From the NCBI GenBank assembly GCA_951812925.1, contig OX638370.1:83744004-83808003 (forward strand): a stretch of DNA of 64,000 bases, given 5' to 3'. This document shows, in pieces, positions 57,521-64,000 of this stretch. The DNA comes from Calliopum simillimum (Eukaryota; Arthropoda; Insecta; Diptera; Lauxaniidae). The notes below the pieces were generated by a model. The model had not been told where the DNA came from. It saw nothing but the letters and a program-made list of their open reading frames with translations, and ran no database searches. The translations under genes and the position numbers were made by a program. Numbering within the stretch: position 1 is the first letter of the stretch; each line of letters begins with the position of its first letter.

Positions 57521-60395
57521 AATCCTAGCACCCTCACTCTGAAAATGACTTCGCGTCGTTATACGAAACATGTCACCAAACGGTGATTTAAGTTGATTCT
57601 CAATTCGTCACAATTAAATGTTAGAAAAAAGCATTGAAAGGCGTACACCATGAACATCGATATTTGAAAATATCCTGCTAAAGTTTATTTTAAAATAATT
57701 TTTTGAAAGCACAAAATTTTACAATGCCACTTCAGGAATTAATGTATATGTAGAATAACAAGCTTCCAACATTTTTGTAATAGTTAAAAAATTTATCTAT
57801 TTAAGCCAAAGTTGCTGAGTTGTTGAGATGCTGGGCGGATCAAAAGCTGAAGATATGCGGTAATCCTTATCGTAAACAAGATTTCCAACGTCTTCACATG
57901 ACGCTACAATTTTGCATCTTCAATTCACCTACTGTAGCCAGTGTTGTTTGTAGATCTATTGTATACACATACATATGTCGTACATATATTGATCTACATA
58001 CATGAAACAAAATAATCATGAAAACTGATTCATAAATTTGCATCATCATCATCGTTGTAACTGTTGTTTTATTGAACGAACACATCAGTGTTATTTTCAT
58101 TTAAATTATTTGTATACGAATACATCAATCTGCATAATTGCACTGAATATAGGCAAAAAAAAGGTAAAAAATTTCCAAAGTGTTATAAAAACTCCTTCAT
58201 TTATCTACAACATCATTAAATTACTCGTCGCAATATCTTTTGAGTTATGGTTTAAATTTAAAACAAGTTCATAGCTTTATATATTTTCCTCATTGATACG
58301 ATTGACGTTTTCCAATCATTTCAATGATTTAAATGATATTTAAAAAGTGAGTGTAGGATTTCTTGTAGCAGTTAAATCACTGTGGCGCCAATTTTAAATC
58401 TCTCACAAATATGCATACGAGTAGGTACACATGTACATACTTACACGCAGTTATCATCGCAATTTAATGTGAGCTTCAATTACAACTGTCAAAAATGACA
58501 TATAGCTGTTACGTTTATAAAATAAGTGAAATTTGGCGCCATTTATGTCAGTGTCAGGAAAAATCATGTAATGTTTGTGAGCAAAATTGACATAGCGTTA
58601 GCGAAAAAAATAAAATCAGACCTAATTGATTTCCTTAAGAAACTGAATTGAGTAGGTACAACGTGTTAATATACTGCAAGTATTGAACAATTAGATACGG
58701 AACAGTTTTTGGAATTTTCGGAGAGAAAAGTCTGTTGTGTCAAAAGTTTTTGTAAATGGGTATATGTATATATAAGGACATTGATTCAAAAGATGTATAC
58801 AAATGTTGATAAATATGATACAAATCATATTAAATTAACAGTTTTTGGTGATGCGAACACTTGTCAGAGATATATGATTCAAAGTTATAGGTCTTAAGAG
58901 TCTCCCTGCAACAAGTATAACTACAGTAGAAACTCGATTCTTGTACATACTAGATATTTGCATACTTCGATGCTTCCTCCAAAATTTTTAATAAACTTCA
59001 ACGAAGTATCAACGTAAATGCTGATGGAATGGCTTAGATTGAATCAGTTTTAAGGTGATTTTTACGTGGCACGGGCTTATAATGGCAAGGAGAGTATTGA
59101 AATTGAAATTCACTTAAAAAAGATTTAATTAATACTAATTCCATATGTTCATGTTGGACGTTTCACTTTTTCAGAATGTGCTTATTAAGTAAGCATATGT
59201 TTGAAAACGTTTTTTGGGATACTATTTTCATCATGTATTTTTTAAAAGGTAGTAAAAAGAAAATATTTTTGAGATAAATTCAAACAAAGATTTGTTTAGA
59301 TTGTCCTTGGTCAAATATTTGGACATTGTTCTGAAAATTGCTTTCAATTTTAATGTCTTTTTAAAAAGCTTTACTACGCTTTTTACTCGTGCATATCCTC
59401 TCACGATGCAATAGATAGTTATTTAATGTGCCCAGAATTAGGCCAACTTCCCATTGACTTAATAATTAATCTCACAAATATTGTTTGTTTTTAATCATAT
59501 GTTGCTGCCATTTCTAATTTAACTACCCTTTTTTTATAAAAATGCACTATGAGAATACGAGTAATTCCACAAAAATTAATAGTTTTGCAATAGGCGTACA
59601 AAATCAATTTCCCAACAACAATAATTATAAATTAACTTTTATTGGAAAAATAAACTGAAAGTAAAATAAATTTGTAGGTTTCATAATCGGATTCACGAAA
59701 GAAATTATAATTTCATTAAAGGCGTATAAAATTAGCGTTAGATATGAAAGCACTATAAGATTTAGAAATACTTCACGATTGAATGGAAAGCATAGTGAGC
59801 ATTGTGATAACCTTGAACATAAGTATTTTATGGCACAATATAATGCTTAATGCGTGAATAATGAGTAAATATTTGAAAGATTATAATAAAAATCAAATAT
59901 TAGACTATAAAAATGCTAAAAAGCCAAATCATATGAATTTAAACTAGAGCATTCCAAATGTCATGTAAATTGATATGGGTATGTATTGCATAAAAGATTT
60001 TTTTAAATAGTGCGATAAAAGATAAGATAAACACGAAATTTGTGCACATCTGCATTTTTGCACCCGATTTGTCCTAGATACAAAATGTCTCGCTTTAAAA
60101 TTCAATATTTTTGTAGATTTCTAACGCGTCTTTGTAAAATATGGATGATGAAAACTGAAGTATACAGTGGCTGTGAAAGCGATCGTGAGGGATTCTCCGA
60201 AATAGAACTGCATTCTTATTTTCTGTGTTTTTCTTTTTTTTTAATTTTTAACAATTCAACGGTGCAAATTTTTACCAAGCCTCCGTATAATTTCCGATTC
60301 AAAACTTTCGGAACAGAAGTCAGAGTCGGAGGTCAAAATCAATTGGAAGTTCCGACCTTTCGTAGCCGGATAAATATTATAAAATCTTTTCGACC
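57521..60395. other. Non-coding stretch
   Basis: Nearly 3 kb with no recognisable gene or element. A CATCATCATCATCG tract lies at about 58040. The frame at 60040-60438 has no family resemblance and runs into the LINE start. Confidence 0.5.
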
Positions 60396-60399
60396 ATAC

Positions 60400-61700
60400 C
60401 ATGCATCACCTTGCTCTCAGTACCATCAAAAGTACTGACGAAAGTGCTTCTGAGCAGGGTAAGCGAAAAACTTGATTCGGCCATTCGAAAGTAGCAAGCA
60501 GGATTCCGGCGAAACAGATCATGCGTGGATCAAATCAACACGCTCAGAATAATTGTCGAACAATCATGCGAGTGGCGTGCTGCACTTCAACATGTCTTCG
60601 TTGACTATAGCACTGCCTTCGACAGTGTCTTCCGAGAAAACATCTGGGCGTCACTGCAACGAAGAGGTATTGCCGCAAAGGCCATAAACTTAGTACGTGC
60701 ACAATAAGGCTTTAAATGCAGTGTGTTACACAACGGGTTGTTGTCACCGACATTCACCACTAATTCAGGCGTACGGCAGGGGTGTTTACTATCACCATCA
60801 CTCTTCCTTATCGTTCTTGATGATATCCTAGATAAAGCTCTTAATAAGGCCAAAAGGGGTATTAAATGGAACTTTACCGAACATCTGGAAGATCTCGACT
60901 ACGCTGACGACATCTGCCTCTTATCGTCCAAACATTCAGATATGCAAAGCAAAATTGAAGACCTTGTCTTGGAATCACAAAAGGCCGGCCTAAAAATCAA
61001 CGTATCCAAGACTAAAAGCATGAAGCTTAACGCAAGCAATGACATCACGTTTAAAGCTGGCAGTGATGACATCGGAAATGTCGATAGCTTCACGTATTTA
61101 GGCAGCATTATCTCCATGGATGGTGGAGCAAAAGAGGATATCAACTCAAGAATAGCAAAAGCAAAAGGTGCGTTTGCTCAACTGAACAAAATATGGTCTT
61201 CATCCGTTATATCCACCAAAACGAGAGTGCGCATTTTTGATTCGAATGTGAAATCGGTTTTGTTATATGGGTGCGAAACATGGCTTGTTACTGAACAACT
61301 AACGAACAAGCTGCAAGTATTCGTCAACAAATGCTTAAGGCGTATACTAAAGGTTTGGTGGCCTCGCACTATATCAAATGCCGAGCTACATCAAAAATGC
61401 AAACAGAAGGCTATAGCAAACGAGATCAAGCTGCGCAAATGGGGATGGATTGGTCACACTCTCTGGAAACCACACAGCGAAGTTTGTCGCCAGGCCCTTG
61501 AGTGGAATCCACAAGGCAGTAGAGGACGTGGTAGACCCAAAACCAACTGGAAAAGGTCGTCGGAAAAGGAAATCCAAGAATCGGGAAAATCGTGGCAAGA
61601 GATCAAAGTCATCGCAAGGGATCGTGACAAATGGAGAGATTTCATATTGGCCCTATGCTCCTTCTAGGAGTTAAAGGAGAATACATACATACATACATGT
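60400..61700 (+). pseudogene. RTE-like LINE, longest copy (5'-truncated)
   Basis: After a frameshifted start, 60525 onwards encodes reverse transcriptase: VFVDYSTAFDSV (motif A), GVRQGCLLSP (B) and LDYADDICLLS (C). The thumb and C-terminal region follow (FTYLGSIISMDGG, SVLLYGCETW, RRILKVWWPRTISN, GRGRPKTNWKR), ending TAG at 61665-61667. An in-frame TAA at 60705-60707 lies between motifs A and B, so the copy is dead. The 3' UTR is only about 12 bases before (TACA)n, as in RTE-clade elements; clade is inference. The endonuclease is missing. Three shorter copies share this tail at 32614, 41237 and 44707. Confidence 0.88.
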
Positions 61701-63820
61701 ATGAATCTTAAAAGTTCTTTAAGAAGGAATCAAAATCATAGAATAAATAACTGAGCATAGTTTCAAGTTTCACTTGTACATAAACATCATCAGGACTAAA
61801 AATTATTGCTGGTATTATCATCAGTTGAACCATTAATGTAATAAAATGTTCGTTCTCTATAAAACAATGACCAAATCTAATACAACGTAAGTCAATATTT
61901 GCAAAAATTACGGTTATTAGCGATTTGAGCAGACTGCATTTATGACTTTTTTAGTTTTTAACGTCTGTATGAAAAAAAGGCCGGTACAGGATTTCCACTT
62001 CAATTTAAACCTTTTCCAGACTAAATTGATCCATTTTTAATTCAATTTAAACTTTTTCCAAATCAAAATAAATTTTTTCCAAATCAAATTAACCTGCCAT
62101 TTTACAAATCAATTTAAAAATTTAACTTTTTCCAAATCAAACTGTAGCAACGCTATTAAACAGAGTCAAAAAGTACATAAGACTGCATATAAGAATTCAA
62201 AATTCATACCATTTTTAAAATATCAGATTTTATAGCTAAAAATTTCATTGCCTTGTTATATTGTACCTATCTACCTATGTTCTTAAAACTTCTGAGTTAG
62301 GATAACACCTGGCATGATGGAGGAAAACGGTTGCCGATATATTTTATCCATAGGTTTTTAAGATGAATTTTACAATATTTTAAATTACTCAAAATTATTT
62401 AAATTATTTAGCGGCTAAAATTTAAAACTATTAGTTAGTTTTTCTTGAAAACAAAACATGAAATTTTAGCCGAAACTCATGTTTTGTCCTGTACCGAAAA
62501 TTTTACTCTGGCAAGAGTCACGACGCGTCACATTTAAATTATATCTATGTATAATAAGTACGAACTTACCATAAAGATCTGCTCTGAATAAGACAAAACT
62601 TTCCTTTTATATATTTCCTACAGCTGTTCAGATGCGCTAGGGAAATCTTTTCCCCAAAACTTCTATAGTTTTGAAAAAACACAGAAACTATTGATAATAC
62701 TTCTTGAACAAACACTTTTTTACATCACTTTTACACTTCCGTTTCCGCTTTTTTCATTCATCAATTAAACATTTTAGTTGCACGTCGGACTTTCCGTTCT
62801 TATGTATTATTATAAATATAGAATTAAAAATGTAGTTCGCGACGACTCCCATCTTGAAATGCAACACATTAATACTTTTTATTATAAAGAACTAGCGATC
62901 TACAAAATATTCTGTTCTGAAAATGTATAAAAACAGATAATACAGTAATAATCAACAACTAACCATTTTTATCGAAAGTTTTTATTTTATTTTTCACTTT
63001 TCACTTTAAATTTGCGTCAGTAACCTCACCGGAAATTCATCATGGCGTTGCCAATGAACGTTATATTTCTTAAACAGAGTTTGGTTGTGTTCAGAAACTT
63101 CTTAGCTAAATGTAGCTGAAATTCAATTTATTATTTGTTAATGCTCCGTTCACAATGGTGATGAACTCCTTTAATCCTTGGGTCTTCCAATCAATGTCTT
63201 TTATATAATCTATCAGCTAACGAGATGTGATAAACATGAATAATAATAAAACGTTAATTCAAAGTTTGCAGCCAAACATACAATAAAATTGTGAGTACAT
63301 AATTTGCTGCATTCCTGTACGCAAACCATTTCACCCCAGGTATAAACAAAATAAAATAAAATAAACATTAAGGGTATTCACAAAGGTGTGTTAATTCCGC
63401 TTTAGATATTGTGACGATCTAATTTTAATACTTTAAGATGGAAAGGCAAATTTGTTGTTGTTCCAACCTAGCGAATTCTACATAACCATATTGAATTATG
63501 AGCTGACCCTTTAGACACATACTATGATACATTTTTCTAAATTTACTACTACACAGAAGTTAAGAAAGGTTAAGCTATAAAAAATATATATACACGTTGA
63601 CAGAAACAAATATCCATCATCAATTGAAGACGATAAATTAAAGAAATTAAAATACGCGATCAAATTATGTATATAGAATAAAGCTCTAAGCCCTACAAAC
63701 AACTAATCCAATCTTTCTTTCAAAATACATATGTGCATTGTATGCAATATATATAATTTGTTGAAATTATGTAAAATAATACAAAAATTATATTGTGACG
63801 AAAAATAAAACAAATGAAAA
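61701..63820. other. Non-coding stretch
   Basis: AT-rich. A short degenerate repeat CAATTTAAACTTTTTCCAAA occurs four or five times at about 62000-62140. No gene seen. Confidence 0.5.
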
Positions 63821-63833
63821 GAAACTTCACGAA
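63821..63833 (+). promoter_or_regulatory. Heat-shock element, distal
   Basis: GAAacTTCacGAA: three perfect inverted pentamer cores at correct 2-base spacing, the binding pattern of an HSF trimer. Confidence 0.6.
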
Positions 63834-63930
63834 AATACTTGACAGTTCGAGATGTCAATAAAAACAGTGATGCCAAGAGATGTCAATAAAGGGAATCAAC
63901 GAGATGTTGCCAGATGTTTCGCTAATGCAA

Positions 63931-63943
63931 TTCTAGAACGTTC
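63931..63943 (+). promoter_or_regulatory. Heat-shock element, proximal
   Basis: TTCtaGAAcgTTC: three perfect cores, 110 bp downstream of the distal element and 7 bp upstream of a TATA box. Confidence 0.65.
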
Positions 63944-63950
63944 ATATAGG

Positions 63951-63987
63951 TATAAAAGGAACTGTTCATGAGAGCTGAAGACAGTTT
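63951..63987 (+). promoter_or_regulatory. TATA box and initiator-like core promoter
   Basis: TATAAAAGG at 63951-63959 is followed 32 bases later by ACAGTTT, close to the arthropod initiator TCAGTT (A at about 63983). With the two heat-shock elements upstream, this looks like a promoter firing rightward, out of the window. The gene is not visible. An LTR promoter of another retrotransposon is the main alternative, since AGATGTCAATAAA is repeated twice just upstream (63851 and 63879). Confidence 0.55.
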
Positions 63988-64000
63988 ATTTTAAGCAATA

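Noticed and set aside
60040..60438. 132-codon plus-strand frame just before the LINE
   Set aside because: No family resemblance, and its end runs across the 5' truncation point of the LINE.

Overview
The window looks like nuclear DNA of a higher fly (Diptera). It is AT-rich and repeat-dense, with opa-like CAA/CAG tracts. It contains one intron-bearing LITAF-domain gene and Tc1/mariner/pogo, Gypsy, RTE-like and Helentron/DINE-like elements of the kinds found in insects. I cannot name the species. No bacterial operons, CRISPR arrays or viral genomes are visible.

Layout. 1-5.1 kb: non-coding, with a 62-bp AT-rich tandem array and one small TIR element. 5.1-5.9 kb: first copy of a DINE-like interspersed repeat. 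5.9-18.6 kb: a dead IS630/mariner-type transposase gene on the minus strand, split by an apparently intact, very young Gypsy-type LTR retrotransposon (6616-18360) with near-identical 2951-bp LTRs, a tRNA-Lys primer site, gag and pol. Its Gag begins with a RING-H2 finger, which is the most unusual coding feature here. 18.7-20.1 kb and 24.4-25.0 kb: two foldback elements built from short repeated modules. 22.5-23.7 kb: LINE fragments and a tandem array. 28.5-30.6 kb: about 340 uninterrupted copies of CTTGGT. 32.3-45.4 kb: nested palindromic elements, RTE-like LINE copies with target-site duplications, a Tc1-like fossil and a second DINE-like copy. 46.6-48.6 kb: the LITAF-domain gene, the only clear host gene. 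49.8-53.0 kb: the third DINE-like copy and a 39-bp minisatellite interrupted by a pogo-like element. 55.2-57.5 kb: element remnants. 60.4-61.7 kb: the longest RTE-like LINE copy. The last 180 bases carry two perfect three-unit heat-shock elements, a TATA box and an initiator-like site, pointing right out of the window.

How the parts relate. Nearly everything recognisable is mobile DNA, and the nesting gives relative ages: transposase first, then Gypsy; DINE-like repeat, then palindromic element; minisatellite, then pogo-like element; palindromic element, then LINE tail. Within the Gypsy element the LTR promoter would drive a genomic RNA. Gag is translated first. Pol has no early ATG and overlaps Gag by 58 bases in the -1 frame, so it is probably made by frameshifting.
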